A stretch of DNA of 64,000 nucleotides. It comes from Planctomycetota bacterium (lineage in GTDB: Bacteria; Planctomycetota; Planctomycetia; Gemmatales; HRBIN36). Of the stretch, positions 44,856 through 54,305 are shown piece after piece (positions within the stretch are counted from its first letter, which is position 1; every line of letters begins with the position of its first letter). The notes under the pieces were generated by a model, which saw nothing but the letters and a program-made list of their open reading frames with translations, was not told the origin of the DNA and searched no databases. Location of the stretch: NCBI GenBank assembly GCA_014584395.1, contig JACTMY010000018.1, positions 342,342 through 406,341 on the forward strand, given 5' to 3'. A program made the position numbers and the translations under genes.

Positions 44856-44891
44856 ACAGTCCAGTCAGCCGCGCGGCCATGGCGGCGTATT

Positions 44892-45698
44892 TCAGCGCGG
44901 GGAGCCGGCGTCCGGTTGGATTTGCCGATAGAACTGGACCGCCGCGGCCATCTCCGCCATGGGGTTGGCCATGGGGCCGCGCTTGAGCGTCAACCAGCCG
45001 TGATAGCCGATCTCCTCCAGCGTTCCCATGAACGCCAACCAATTCACCTCCCCCGCCCCCAGGGGCACTTCGGCGTCGAGCCGGTCGAGGCGCTGGGGCC
45101 TGGCATCGCGGAGATAGACATGGCCAAGCCGGCCGTGGACGTCGTGGAGCGCGGCGGTCAGATCGTGCCGATGCAGGAGCAGATGCGCGGGATCGATGCT
45201 GACGCCCAGGCTGCCGCCGCCGATCCGGTCGAGGAAAGCGTTCAGAACGCGGGGCGGCTCCAGCCCCGCCTCGAGGAGCAGCCGGGCGCCGATGCGGTCG
45301 CCCCAGCGGCCCAGGTCGGCGAGCACGGCGGCCAGGAGAGTGCGCCGCGGATCGTCTTCGGCCTCGGGCACCTGGCCCGCCGCGATGATGACGGTGCGCG
45401 GCCCCAGTTCGAAGGCCAATTGCATCACCTCGCGGATCAAGCTCAGCCGCTCCTCCAACCCGGATTCGACTTCCAAGCCCTGATCGAGAGGGCAGACCAG
45501 CGCCGCCCAGTCCAGGTTTTCCGACAGGACGCGGTGCCGCACTTCCCGCCGGCCCGATTGCGAAAGCTGCCGCGGGGCAAAGGCGCCCTCGGCGCGCAGC
45601 AGGACGCCGGCGCAGCCGAGCCGCGCCGCCGCGGCGGCCGCCGCGCGAAAGGGCAGTCCCAAACATTCCAATTGCATCGCCAAGCGCCGTCGTGCCAT
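44892..45698 (-). CDS. Sugar phosphate isomerase/epimerase-like TIM-barrel protein
   Basis: A 268-residue protein of the xylose-isomerase-like (AP endonuclease family 2) fold. Blocks seen are LGPRTVIIAAGQVPE, GARLLLEAGLEPP, GVSIDPAHLLLHRHD and HVYLRDAR, with acidic and His residues at barrel ends where a divalent metal would bind. The substrate is unknown. ATG 45698 is chosen, with an in-frame start at 45737 also possible. Convergent with ribD. Confidence 0.8.
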   Translation of the reverse strand: MARRRLAMQLECLGLPFRAAAAAAARLGCAGVLLRAEGAFAPRQLSQSGRREVRHRVLSENLDWAALVCPLDQGLEVESGLEERLSLIREVMQLAFELGPRTVIIAAGQVPEAEDDPRRTLLAAVLADLGRWGDRIGARLLLEAGLEPPRVLNAFLDRIGGGSLGVSIDPAHLLLHRHDLTAALHDVHGRLGHVYLRDARPQRLDRLDAEVPLGAGEVNWLAFMGTLEEIGYHGWLTLKRGPMANPMAEMAAAVQFYRQIQPDAGSPR

Positions 45699-45801
45699 GA
45701 GGGATCCGTGAAAGAAAAAGCTTCGGCCGCGCCGCATCGCGGCGGCGCGGCGTGCAGGTTGTCATGACTCTTCGAATGGGATTTTATGGGGGGCCGATCG
45801 C

Positions 45802-46362
45802 TCAGGCAAAGACGCTTTCCGGCGCGAGCGCGGCCGCGGGCGCGATCTCCGGCCAATACTCGTGCAAGGGGCGGGCCTGCTGGCGGAACCAGGCGCTGGG
45901 CAGGCTCACCGTGTTCCACTTGGGGCTGCGGGTCCGCATCTGCCGGGCATAGTCGGCCATGGGGATCGCGCGCAGTCCGTAGCGGCGGCCTTCCCAGTGC
46001 CACAGGGTGGCCTCGGGCGGCGCCGCCCTTTCCGGGTCGGTCAGCCAATAGGCGAAGACCAAGAGGGCTTCATGGTCGGGGCCATGGCGGCGGGCCCACT
46101 CCAGCCCCGCGGTGACGTCGTCGCGGGTGGTCCAATTTTCGAAATGGCGCTTGGGCTTGCTTGCGGTGCCGCCGGGGTAGCGCCGCCCCTTGACGTCCAC
46201 CAGCCAGAGCCGCCCCGACCGCGGCGCCACCACGAAGTCGAGGTTCTTGATCGGCATGCCGTCGACGGCGCCGCGCCGCGCGTCGTCGATGGCCAGGTGC
46301 CAGACGCGATGGCGCGCCAGCAAGGCGGCGAAGGCGGCTTCATAGTGATTAGCGTGGTGCAT
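45802..46362 (-). CDS. Predicted PD-(D/E)xK nuclease-like protein (HYExxF family)
   Basis: A 186-residue protein. It starts with the HYEAAF block, then AIDDARR, then D42 in NLDFVV and D56-x-K58 in WLVDVKGR, the acid/acid-x-Lys spacing of restriction-endonuclease-like nucleases. Similar uncharacterised proteins are common in planctomycetes. The catalytic set looks complete, so nuclease activity is likely though unproven. ATG 46362 or 46380 can be the start. A role in DNA repair or defence is possible, but no neighbour supports one. Confidence 0.72.
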   Translation of the reverse strand: MHHANHYEAAFAALLARHRVWHLAIDDARRGAVDGMPIKNLDFVVAPRSGRLWLVDVKGRRYPGGTASKPKRHFENWTTRDDVTAGLEWARRHGPDHEALLVFAYWLTDPERAAPPEATLWHWEGRRYGLRAIPMADYARQMRTRSPKWNTVSLPSAWFRQQARPLHEYWPEIAPAAALAPESVFA

Positions 46363-46578
46363 GGCCGTCCCTGCATGCATGGCCTTGGCGCGGCTGCCGG
46401 GCGTGCCGCGGCCTGGTCTGCTTCCTTTTAGGATATCATGCCACGATAGCCGCGCCGGGACAAGCCCGCGCGGTCCAGCGGACCGGCAACTTTTCACCGT
46501 CCGAGGGTCAATTCCAAATGGCTGCGGCGCATGACCGAAGTTATGATGAGGAAGCATGCTTTCAGAGGAAGACGCCCC

Positions 46579-47274
46579 ATGAGCCGCTACGACGACCTGC
46601 ACGACGAATCCTGGCGACGGTATCCGCCAGACGATCAGGAAGGCCCGCGCCGCGGCGGCTGCTTCTGGGGCTGCCTCATCGTTTTGGTGCTGATCGTCCT
46701 GCTCATCCTGGGCGTGGTCGGCTTCTTTTTTTGGATCGCCCACAACATCTCCTCGGGCATGACCCAGGATCCGCAAGAGATCATGCAGCGGCTCCGCGAC
46801 CGCTTCCCAGAGGCCAAACTGCCCGAAGGGTTCGAGCCGCGGGCAGCCCTCAAGATGACGGCCATCCTGCAAATGGATTTGCTCGTGTTCGGCATGGCGG
46901 AGGCCCAGGTCGATGAATCCGGCGAGGTGCACGCCGGCGACGCGCTGATGCTCTTTTCCTTCAAGGTGCCCGGCGTGGATGAAGTGGAGATGGAGGAAGC
47001 CCTGGAAGCGGGCGGCCGCGGCGGCAAGCTCCTGGAAAAAAGGCAGCGCACCTTCAAGGCGGGCGAATACGAATTCGACGGCTGGATTCAAAAAGTGCAG
47101 CGGCGCGGGGCCGACGGCCAGGCCAGCGTCCATCATCAACTGCTCGTGCCGCTGGGCAACAACACGGTCCTCATCTTGCAAAGCGACCGGGAAGCGCCGG
47201 AGGAAGCCGCGCTGCTCCAATTCCTGGAGAGCATCGCCAAGGATTGCCCCGCGGCCCGCAAACCGCCGCCCTAA
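46579..47274 (+). CDS. Hypothetical single-pass membrane protein
   Basis: A 231-residue protein with one membrane helix at about residues 28-52 (WGCLIVLVLIVLLILGVVGFFFW in part) and a soluble C-terminal domain with beta-rich character (MLFSFKVPGVDEVEME, GEYEFDGWIQKVQRR, NNTVLILQSDREAP). Not recognised. ATG 46579 has AGAGGAAG upstream. It lies 110 bases before the zinc-ribbon protein gene on the same strand. Confidence 0.75.
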   Translation: MSRYDDLHDESWRRYPPDDQEGPRRGGCFWGCLIVLVLIVLLILGVVGFFFWIAHNISSGMTQDPQEIMQRLRDRFPEAKLPEGFEPRAALKMTAILQMDLLVFGMAEAQVDESGEVHAGDALMLFSFKVPGVDEVEMEEALEAGGRGGKLLEKRQRTFKAGEYEFDGWIQKVQRRGADGQASVHHQLLVPLGNNTVLILQSDREAPEEAALLQFLESIAKDCPAARKPPP

Positions 47275-47383
47275 GCCGCGGCGCCGGCCAGCCGCGCGGT
47301 GATGGCGTTTGACCGCGATGCCAGCCAAGGTAAAATGGGAGCAGCGTCGCTCACAGCCCATGCATCATCCTCGGAACCAAGCC

Positions 47384-48127
47384 ATGGCGGAACTGTCGTT
47401 TCAATGCCCCTCTTGCATGACGAAGCTCAAGGCCGCGGAGAGCCTGGCGGCCAAGGGAGCGAACATCCGCTGCCCGCGCTGCCAAACCCTGGTCTCCCTG
47501 GCCGGACTGGCGGCGACCGCCCCCGCGCGGCTGGTGACGCCGGCGGCGCCCGAGCCGGAACCGGAACCCGAGCCGTTGGATGAACCGATCAAGAGGAAAA
47601 AGAAGAAGAAGAAAAAGCCGCGGCCGCTGCGGCGCTCGACCGGTTCGGGCGGCCTGGTCGTCGTCCTGGGGATTGTGCTGGGCTTGGCCGTCGTGGGCGG
47701 CCTGATCGGCCTGGTCGTCTGGCAATGGCCGAAAATGGGGACGTCTCGTCTCGAGTTGGTAGTCAAGGAAATCATCAGTTCCATGGACCGGGCCAGCTCC
47801 TCGTTGGAACGCATCCACGATCGGCAAACGGCCTTGGCCGAAGTGGCCCTATTGAGCAGGCATTTAGACCAACTGGCCACCTCCATGGAGGCCGCCATGG
47901 AGCTCGAGCGCCAGCACCCCGAGGAAGTGGCTGAACTGACGCGCCGTTATGAAGCGAAGTTCATGGAAACCTCGCAGCGTTTCCAAGCGCAAATGACGCG
48001 CATCGCTAATCAAACCGAAGCGATGCTCGTTGTCGCGCCGGCCATCCTGGAGTTTTCGCAGCGTTTGCAGCGCCGCGGCCAAGGCGGCTCGGGCCGTTTC
48101 GGCGTGCCCGGTCTGCCGCGCCGCTAA
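47384..48127 (+). CDS. Zinc-ribbon membrane protein (MJ0042-like)
   Basis: A 247-residue protein. N-terminal zinc ribbon: FQCPSCMTKLKAAES then NIRCPRCQTLVSL (two CxxC pairs). A Pro/Glu linker and poly-Lys stretch follow, then one membrane helix (GLVVVLGIVLGLAVVGGLIG), then a helical domain (MDRASSSLERIHDRQTALAE onward). Such zinc-ribbon/one-helix proteins are common in planctomycetes with unknown role. ATG 47384 is used; earlier in-frame starts are less likely. A candidate terminator lies 113 bases after the stop. Confidence 0.8.
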   Translation: MAELSFQCPSCMTKLKAAESLAAKGANIRCPRCQTLVSLAGLAATAPARLVTPAAPEPEPEPEPLDEPIKRKKKKKKKPRPLRRSTGSGGLVVVLGIVLGLAVVGGLIGLVVWQWPKMGTSRLELVVKEIISSMDRASSSLERIHDRQTALAEVALLSRHLDQLATSMEAAMELERQHPEEVAELTRRYEAKFMETSQRFQAQMTRIANQTEAMLVVAPAILEFSQRLQRRGQGGSGRFGVPGLPRR

Positions 48128-48186
48128 AAAAAACCGACGGTCCGTGCAGGGCCGGCAGTTTGGCAGGGCCCTCGCCATTACAGCCT

Positions 48187-48232
48187 GATCTCACGGCGCT
48201 GACGGATCTCCCGGCGCTGACGCAACCAGGCT
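48187..48232. repeat. Dispersed repeat copy 2, with tandem 18-base units
   Basis: GATCTCACGGCGCTGACG (48187-48204) and GATCTCCCGGCGCTGACG (48205-48222) are adjacent direct repeats differing at one base. The second plus flank (48206-48232) matches the inverted complement of 41461-41487 with one difference in 27 bases. It lies between the terminator-like hairpins of the convergent genes. Confidence 0.55.
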
Positions 48233-48240
48233 CATTGAAG

Positions 48241-48270
48241 AGCCCCGCGCTGGCGCCTGGGGCTTGTTTT
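48241..48270 (+). terminator. Candidate terminator after the zinc-ribbon protein gene
   Basis: AGCCCC (48241-48246) pairs with GGGGCT (48259-48264) around a GC-rich loop, followed by TGTTTT. Moderately good as a plus-strand terminator. Confidence 0.45.
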
Positions 48271-48306
48271 GCAGATCGCTCGCGCTTGGGGGTTTGATCC
48301 TGGCGC

Positions 48307-48339
48307 AAAAAAAACCGACGGCCCGTGCAGGGCCGTCGG
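48307..48339 (-). terminator. Rho-independent terminator of the HTH/receiver gene
   Basis: On the minus strand, a perfect 10-base stem CCGACGGCCC/GGGCCGTCGG with loop TGCAC (minus strand) is followed by a run of eight T. It lies 27 bases after the stop at 48366. A second, degenerate copy of the same A8-CCGACGG-CC-GTGCA-GGGCCG pattern occurs at 48126-48154. Confidence 0.85.
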
Positions 48340-48365
48340 CGTCGCTTGCATGTGCATGGTTTGGT

Positions 48366-48944
48366 TTACAGTTCGGCCCGCTTCTCCTCGACGAGCGAGC
48401 GGACCCGCTGCGCCAAGAGAGCGACGTCGAAGGGCTTCTTGAAGATTTCGTTGAAGCCGTAGCTTTTCAAAGCGTCGGGATTGGCTTCATCTTCCATGGC
48501 CATGGCGACGATCGTCGTTTCCTGGTACGCCGGGTTGCGGCGCAGATTCTGCGTGATCTGCAGACCTTCGCTGCGGCCCATGCCCAGGTCGATGATGATC
48601 GTGTCGGGATGGAAGCTTTCCGCTTGAATCCCGGCTTCGAAGCCGCTGTTGGCCACTTCGTACTTGAACTCATCCTCGTCGGGCAAGAGGTCCTTGATCC
48701 GATCGATGAACATCTTGTCGGCGCCGATGAGGAGGATTTTGTGCCAACCCTCTTCCTCCAGCTCGCCCAAGGGCATGCCATGCTCTTTCAAGAAGCGGAT
48801 GAGATTCTCGCGGGGGATGCGGCGATCTTGGCTGCCGGGGATGCGATACCCACGGAGCCGGCCGGAATCAAACCATTTACTAACGGTGCGGGGAGCCACT
48901 TTGCAGATTTTGGCGACTTGCCCCGTGGTAAAGACCTTCCTCAT
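48366..48944 (-). CDS. HTH DNA-binding and response-regulator receiver protein
   Basis: A 192-residue protein. Residues 1-55 form a MerR/excisionase-like helix-turn-helix (MRKVFTTGQVAKICKVAPRT, then VSKWFDSGRLRGYRIPG). Residues about 68-190 are a receiver-like domain: phospho-acceptor D119 in TIIIDLGMG, conserved Lys K170 in IFKKPFDV; the usual Thr/Ser after strand four is Ala (TIVAMAM). DNA-binding first and receiver second is unlike classic response regulators and is common in planctomycetes. ATG 48944 has GGGAG upstream. No cognate kinase is adjacent. Confidence 0.9.
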   Translation of the reverse strand: MRKVFTTGQVAKICKVAPRTVSKWFDSGRLRGYRIPGSQDRRIPRENLIRFLKEHGMPLGELEEEGWHKILLIGADKMFIDRIKDLLPDEDEFKYEVANSGFEAGIQAESFHPDTIIIDLGMGRSEGLQITQNLRRNPAYQETTIVAMAMEDEANPDALKSYGFNEIFKKPFDVALLAQRVRSLVEEKRAEL

Positions 48945-49826
48945 TGGCAGGCACTCCCATTTCTCGTTTGGGTTCGTCCAATGCGCCAGGGACGGACGCG
49001 GGTATTCCCTGTTCGCACCGCCTCGTCCTTGAGGGAAACACTTCACATTCATTGAGAACGGACCAGTGCGGGAGACCAGCCGTTCGAAGTTCTTCCCCGG
49101 ACCAGGTTAACGTTATTCACCGTGGGGGCCGTCTGAATCCTCGGTTCCCTCCGTGGGATTCGGACGAGCGTCCCGACGGTGCGTAGAGCGCTTCGTCATT
49201 GTTTCTTCGACCAAGAAGGCCTCACGCGGTTAGAAAAAGGTGCTCAACTTGGCGATTTCCCGTGCTTTACCGCAGTTTTCGCCTTCCCTATCTTTTCTCT
49301 ATTTTCCCGAAGCGTTGACCGTGCGGCTTTCGGCCGCCGGTCGAAACCGTTTGTTCCTTCACAAACGGCTTCCGTCGTGGTCTCGACGCCTTCTTCATCG
49401 AAATAACGAGCGTAACGACTTGAGGGACTGGCGCAATCGTGGCAACAAGTCCTGGGTTCGACCTTACCGGCCCTAACGTCCGTAACGACGCTGACGTTGG
49501 GCGCCTGGCTCCGCCGCCAGTTCGAGGCGGTTCGTCGGCGATTCGGCCTGGCTGCCTCGCCTCGAATCGGCGCTTGGCATCATGACTGGTTCCGGACAGC
49601 CATGACTGCGTGGGCATCTCCATTCTAGGCGTGCAGGACAAGTCCCCCGCGCGGGCCGCGGAGGATCGGCTTACCCATCCGCCGCCATCGGACCCGGCGT
49701 CCATCGGTCTTCTTCCACAAAGGAAGCGATGGCATTGGCCTGTTTTTCGGATTATGATGCAGCCAGGCTCCTGCCATGACGGTCTACCTGGTCCTGGCCT
49801 TTGCATGGGAGACGCTGGCTTTGACC
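48945..49826. other. Long non-coding gap between divergent genes
   Basis: About 880 bases with no gene I can support. It contains two close hairpins, GCGGC-TTTCG-GCCGC (49323-49337) and CCGTTTGT-TCCTTC-ACAAACGG (49347-49368), and a TC-rich stretch before them. It could hold a long 5' leader for the HTH/receiver gene, a small RNA, or promoters for both genes. Short reading frames here have no ribosome sites or familiar motifs. Confidence 0.5.
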
Positions 49827-50756
49827 ATGTCTTGTCAACGATGGACGCTGCTGAGCCTCGCTGGTTGCTGCCTGCTCCTGGCCGGCGGCTGCGGTCCGGC
49901 CATGGATCGCCTGGACCTCGGTTGGGGTTCGCTGGGGCTGCAGCCTGGACAAATGGTTCGGCCGCGCGGCGTGGCGGTCGATCGCCAGTCCCGCGTCTTC
50001 GTCGTCGACTTTGCCGGTCGGATTCAAGTCTTCGACGACCGCGGCAACTATTCCCACGGCTGGCAGACGCCGACCATCGTCAATGGCCGGCCGGGCGCCC
50101 TCAACCTCGGCCTCAACGACCAGGTCATCGTCGCGGATTCCCATTACTATCGGCTGCTCATCTATTCCGCTGAGGGCGCCCTGCTCAAGGAGATCACCGG
50201 CCTGGAAGGGGAAGGTCCCGGCCCGTTTACCTATCTTGCCGGGGTCGTGCAGGATCAAGAGGGTTTCTATTACGTGGCGGAGTTCGGCCAGTGGGACCGC
50301 ATCCGCAAGCTCTCGCCCGATGGGGCTTTCGTTGCGGCCTGGGGCCGGCATGGCTCGGGGCAGGGAGAATTGGCTCGGCCGCGCGGCTTGGCACTGAGTC
50401 CGAGCGGCGAACTGTACGTCGCGGATTCCTGCAACCATCGCCTCCAGGTCTTTGACCGCGAGGGTCGCTGGCTGCGCTCCATCGGCCAGCAAGGCAAGGG
50501 GCCGGGTGAATTCGAATACCCTTATCACGTGGCGGTGGCTGGTGATGGCACCGTCTGGGTGGTAGAATTTGGCAACCACCGCGTGCAGCGGTTGACCGCC
50601 GAGGGACAGCCCTTGCAGGCGTGGGGCGGACCGGGGAAAGGACCGGGTCAGTTGCACAACCCTTGGGGCATCGGCATCGACCGCGCCAAGGGTTGCGTTT
50701 ACGTGGCCGATACGGACAATCACCGCATCCAGCGGCTGCAGTTCGCGGCACGCTAA
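49827..50756 (+). CDS. NHL-repeat lipoprotein
   Basis: A 309-residue beta-propeller lipoprotein. The signal MSCQRWTLLSLAGCCLLLAG is followed by a lipobox (LAGGC). NHL repeats follow: RPRGVAVDRQSRVFVVDFAG, RPRGLALSPSGELYVADSCN, PYHVAVAGDGTVWVVEFGNH, PWGIGIDRAKGCVYVADTDN; six blades in all. Probable role is binding or scaffolding on the outside. Immediately upstream of the VWA gene on the same strand. ATG 49827 is chosen because the lipoprotein signal begins there; an in-frame start at 49776 is possible. Confidence 0.88.
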   Translation: MSCQRWTLLSLAGCCLLLAGGCGPAMDRLDLGWGSLGLQPGQMVRPRGVAVDRQSRVFVVDFAGRIQVFDDRGNYSHGWQTPTIVNGRPGALNLGLNDQVIVADSHYYRLLIYSAEGALLKEITGLEGEGPGPFTYLAGVVQDQEGFYYVAEFGQWDRIRKLSPDGAFVAAWGRHGSGQGELARPRGLALSPSGELYVADSCNHRLQVFDREGRWLRSIGQQGKGPGEFEYPYHVAVAGDGTVWVVEFGNHRVQRLTAEGQPLQAWGGPGKGPGQLHNPWGIGIDRAKGCVYVADTDNHRIQRLQFAAR

Positions 50757-50775
50757 CGACAGGGATGAAAACGAC

Positions 50776-53700
50776 GTGCGCCGAACGTTGCGGATTCTGG
50801 GATACCTGTTCCTGGCGAGTCTCCTGATCGGCTTGGCGGCGGGAGCCTATTGGTGGCTGCGCGACTTTCAATTCGCGTTTCTCCGCCCCTGGTTCCTGCT
50901 GCTTCTGGCCGTGTTGCCGCTGCTCTTCATCCAGGGCTATCGCCGGCTGACCAGCCTGGGACCGATACGCCGGGGAATGGCCGTGGGGCTGCGCGGCCTG
51001 GTGATCCTCTTGCTGATCCTGGCCCTGGCGGAGATGCAAACCGTCCGGCAGGAATCCAGTTTGACGCTGCTCATCGTCGTCGACCGCTCCTTCAGCATCC
51101 CGCAGGAAATCGCCGAGGGGCGCGTCGAGGATGAACGCTGGACGCGCTTGACCAAGGCCCTCAAGGACGCCACGCAGCGGCATGGCCAGGATCGGGTCGG
51201 CGTCATCAGCTTCGCCCGCCACCCGCGCCTGGAATACCCGGCCGGCCCGGTCACCGCCTATGGCCTCAGCAATCTCGGCCAGATCGGCGGCCAACTCGAC
51301 CGCAATTACACCGACATCGCCTCGGCCCTGCGCATGGCCCTGGCCTCCTTCCCCGAGGGCGGCGCCCGCCGCATCCTCCTCATCACCGACGGCAACGAAA
51401 ACCGCGGCAACGCCCTGTCCGAGGCGCACGTGGCCCGGCTCAACGGCGTGCCCATCGACGTCGTCCCCTTGCGCTTTCGCTTCGACGAGGAAATTCTGGT
51501 GGAGCGCATCGACGTGCCCAGCGAGGTGCGGCCGGACCAGGACATCCCCTTGCGGGTCGTCATCCGCAATTTCGCCGACCGCCGCGTTTCGGGCACCCTC
51601 ACCGTGACCCGCTCGATCGACGCCAAGGTGGACACCGCCCGGCAGCGCACCGTGCTCGAGCCGGGTCTGAACGTGCTGCAGGCCAAGTGGCCCGCCCGGC
51701 TGGTCGTGCCCGGGGGCGTCTCCAATTACCGCGCCGTCTTCCTGCCCGACAATTTGCCCGGCGACCGCGCCGACAACAACGAAGCCGTCATGCCCGTCTT
51801 GATCTCGGGGCAGAACCGCAACTTGCTGGTCATCGTCCAGGATAAAAACAGCCCCGCGCACAATCCCTTGCTCCAAGCCCTGACCCGCGGGCCCAAGGCG
51901 CTCGAGGCCCTGGGACTCAAACGCAACATCGTCGTCCGCGAGCCGGAAGAACTCCCCTCCGACAAGGATCAGGATCGCTTTCAACTGACGAATTACGACA
52001 CGGTCATCTTCTTCAACATCCCCGCCGACCGCGTCTCCGCGCAGCAGCAAGAGGCGCTGCGGAAGAACATCCGCGACCAAGGCGTGGGGATGGTGATGGT
52101 GGGCGGGCCGGACAGCTTCGGCGCGGGCCGCTGGCAAGGCGAACCCCTCGAGGCGGCCCTGCCCGTCGACACCGCCCTGCGCTCCCGCAAGATCACCGGC
52201 AAGGGCGGCCTCGTGCTCATCATGCACGCCAGCGAAATGATGGAAGGCAACTTCTGGCAGAAGGAAATCGCCCGGCTGGCGATCAACAAGCTCTCCTCCC
52301 TGGATGAAGTCGGCATCCTCTATTATTCTTATGGGATGGGTGTCGCCGGCCCCGGCCACATCTGGCACGTCCCCCTGCAAGAGATCGGCAACGAGCGGGC
52401 CGCCATTCTCCGCAAGCTCGGCACCATGGAACCGGGCGACATGCCGGAATTCGATCCCTCCATGCGCATGGCGGTCAAATCCCTGAGCGAACCCGAACGC
52501 GGCATCTCCACGCGGCACGTCATCCTCATCAGCGACGGCGACCACGGCCTGTTGCAAAACCTCGCGATCCTGGACGACTACATCAAACATCGCATCACGC
52601 TGACCACGGTCGGCGTCACCACCCATGGCCCCGCCGCCCAGGAAGCCTTGGCGGCCATCAGCAAGGCCTGCCGCGGCCGCCATTACCCCGTCGACGATCC
52701 GTCCGAGCTGCCCCGCATCTACATGAAGGAGACGCGCGTCCTGAATCAAAGCTTCCTCTTCGAAAAGCCGTTCCGACCGCAGCTCACCCAGGAATTGGCC
52801 GACCCCTTGCGGGAATGGAACAAACCCTTCCCGCCCCTCGGCGGTCTCGTCCGCACCAGCCGCAAACCTTCCAACCTGGTGCAAGTGCTGATGCGAGCCC
52901 CCTTAAGCGACGACGAGGAAAACCCCCTGCTCGCCCAATGGCAGTATGGCCTGGGCCGGGTCGTCGCCTTCACCAGCGACGCCATGAGCGCGGGCCGCGG
53001 CTGGGCCAAGGATTGGCTCAACGATGATCTCGACCTTTTTAACGACTTCTGGACCCGGGTCGTCGAATGGTCCATGCGCAATTTGGAGGAAGAGGGACTG
53101 GCCCTGCAAACCCGCTTCGAAAACGGCAAGATTCGCGTCACCCTCATCGACCAGCGCGACAAGGAAGCCCGCGCCAAGAAGCCGCTCGGCTCGCTGCAAA
53201 CCACCGTCGTCGGGTCGACGTCGACGGAATCGATCAGCACCGTTCTCGAACCCGTGGCGCCGGGCGTCTATGAGGCCCTGGTCGACGCCGAGGCCGCTGG
53301 CGCCTATTCCATCAGCGTGACAGGCACGACCGGCACGGTGGAAAAGCGGCCCGTCGTCTATGGCCGCGGGGCCTTGGCCGTGCCTTATTCGCCGGAATAC
53401 AGCGTGATCCAGGACAACGCCGGCTTGCTGGCCGAGATCGCCAAGGTCACGGGCGGCCGCGTCATCGAGGAGAACGATCTTAAATCGAGCGACCTCTTTG
53501 CCCATGACGGCCCGGCGCAGCGGAGCTTTCAGCCCTTGTGGTATTGGCTGCTCTTCGCCGCCGCCTGCGCCCTCTTCTTCGACGTGGCCGTGCGCCGCAT
53601 CAGCATCGACCCAGTGGAGATCAAGCAGGGGCTGCAAAGGACGTGGACGAGCTGGCGTCATCGCGGCTCGCTGGAAGCCGCGTCCAAGCAGTACTTCGAA

Positions 53701-53976
53701 CGGTTGAAGAGCCGCAAGGCCGCCGTGGGCACGCAACTGGAGCAGAAAGCCCCGCCGCCCACCGCCGCGCCGCCCCCGCCCCGCCCCGCGACGAAAAAGG
53801 ATTGGTCGGCCGAAGCGCCGCCGACGCCGGCCGCGCCGAAAGCGCCGCCCCCGCCGCAACCAAAGCCCGCCGCCGAAGCGGCCGCCGATTTCACCGCGCG
53901 CCTCATGCAAGCGAAAAAGAAGGCCCGGGAACAAATCGACAGCGACGATCCCAACGCTCCCTCCGCGGGTTCGTGA
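50776..53976 (+). CDS. Large VWA and glutamine-amidotransferase-like membrane protein
   Basis: A 1066-residue protein of the planctomycete VWA membrane class. Two N-terminal helices (about residues 5-27 and 35-55) and a third at 72-86 anchor it; VWA domain one starts near residue 95 with D103-x-S-x-S (DRSFS). Central part from about 330 resembles class I amidotransferase-like domains ([33 protein letters not shown]) with a second VWA-like region after it ([13 protein letters not shown]). A final helix ([19 protein letters not shown]) and a Pro-rich tail end it. Start is GTG 50776 with AGGGA upstream. Likely envelope protein binding partners. Confidence 0.85.
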   Translation: MRRTLRILGYLFLASLLIGLAAGAYWWLRDFQFAFLRPWFLLLLAVLPLLFIQGYRRLTSLGPIRRGMAVGLRGLVILLLILALAEMQTVRQESSLTLLIVVDRSFSIPQEIAEGRVEDERWTRLTKALKDATQRHGQDRVGVISFARHPRLEYPAGPVTAYGLSNLGQIGGQLDRNYTDIASALRMALASFPEGGARRILLITDGNENRGNALSEAHVARLNGVPIDVVPLRFRFDEEILVERIDVPSEVRPDQDIPLRVVIRNFADRRVSGTLTVTRSIDAKVDTARQRTVLEPGLNVLQAKWPARLVVPGGVSNYRAVFLPDNLPGDRADNNEAVMPVLISGQNRNLLVIVQDKNSPAHNPLLQALTRGPKALEALGLKRNIVVREPEELPSDKDQDRFQLTNYDTVIFFNIPADRVSAQQQEALRKNIRDQGVGMVMVGGPDSFGAGRWQGEPLEAALPVDTALRSRKITGKGGLVLIMHASEMMEGNFWQKEIARLAINKLSSLDEVGILYYSYGMGVAGPGHIWHVPLQEIGNERAAILRKLGTMEPGDMPEFDPSMRMAVKSLSEPERGISTRHVILISDGDHGLLQNLAILDDYIKHRITLTTVGVTTHGPAAQEALAAISKACRGRHYPVDDPSELPRIYMKETRVLNQSFLFEKPFRPQLTQELADPLREWNKPFPPLGGLVRTSRKPSNLVQVLMRAPLSDDEENPLLAQWQYGLGRVVAFTSDAMSAGRGWAKDWLNDDLDLFNDFWTRVVEWSMRNLEEEGLALQTRFENGKIRVTLIDQRDKEARAKKPLGSLQTTVVGSTSTESISTVLEPVAPGVYEALVDAEAAGAYSISVTGTTGTVEKRPVVYGRGALAVPYSPEYSVIQDNAGLLAEIAKVTGGRVIEENDLKSSDLFAHDGPAQRSFQPLWYWLLFAAACALFFDVAVRRISIDPVEIKQGLQRTWTSWRHRGSLEAASKQYFERLKSRKAAVGTQLEQKAPPPTAAPPPPRPATKKDWSAEAPPTPAAPKAPPPPQPKPAAEAAADFTARLMQAKKKAREQIDSDDPNAPSAGS

Positions 53977-53978
53977 CC

Positions 53979-54305
53979 ATGCCGCGTTCGCTCTTGCCCC
54001 AGGAACTCTTTCGCCATCTCGAAAATGGCCGGCCGCTGCGCCTGCTCGACGTTCGGGAACCCTGGGAACATGCCTGGGCGGCCCTGCCGCAAAGCCAGCT
54101 CATTCCGCTCGGTGACCTGCCGCTGCGTTGGTCGGAAATCGCCGGCGCTGCCGGCCAACCCTGGCTTGTCTATTGCCACCACGGCGTCCGCAGTTGGCAG
54201 GCGGCCCTGTTTCTGGAAGCTCAAGGGTTCAAGGAGGTCTATTCCTTGACCGGCGGCATCGATGCCTGGTCGCTCACCGTCGACCCGCTCGTGCGCCGAT
54301 ACTGA
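53979..54305 (+). CDS. Rhodanese-like domain protein
   Basis: A 108-residue single rhodanese domain. [10 protein letters not shown] and the active loop [12 protein letters not shown] with catalytic C66 are clear, plus [12 protein letters not shown] at the end. Rhodaneses move sulfane sulfur. It starts two bases after the VWA gene stop, so co-transcription is likely. Its last 67 bases overlap the convergent DMT transporter gene. Confidence 0.9.
   Translation: MPRSLLPQELFRHLENGRPLRLLDVREPWEHAWAALPQSQLIPLGDLPLRWSEIAGAAGQPWLVYCHHGVRSWQAALFLEAQGFKEVYSLTGGIDAWSLTVDPLVRRY

Noticed and set aside
46363..47361. Upstream extension of the nuclease-like frame to 47361
   Set aside because: It runs antisense through the membrane-protein gene at 46579-47274; the conserved start HYEAAF lies right after 46362.
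49420..49480. Possible tRNA (GGGTTCGACCTTACC resembles a T arm)
   Set aside because: No acceptor or anticodon stems could be formed around it.
50227..52884. Antisense frame of 885 residues opposite the NHL and VWA genes
   Set aside because: High GC keeps antisense frames open. The plus-strand proteins have signal peptides, repeats and the VWA metal motif.
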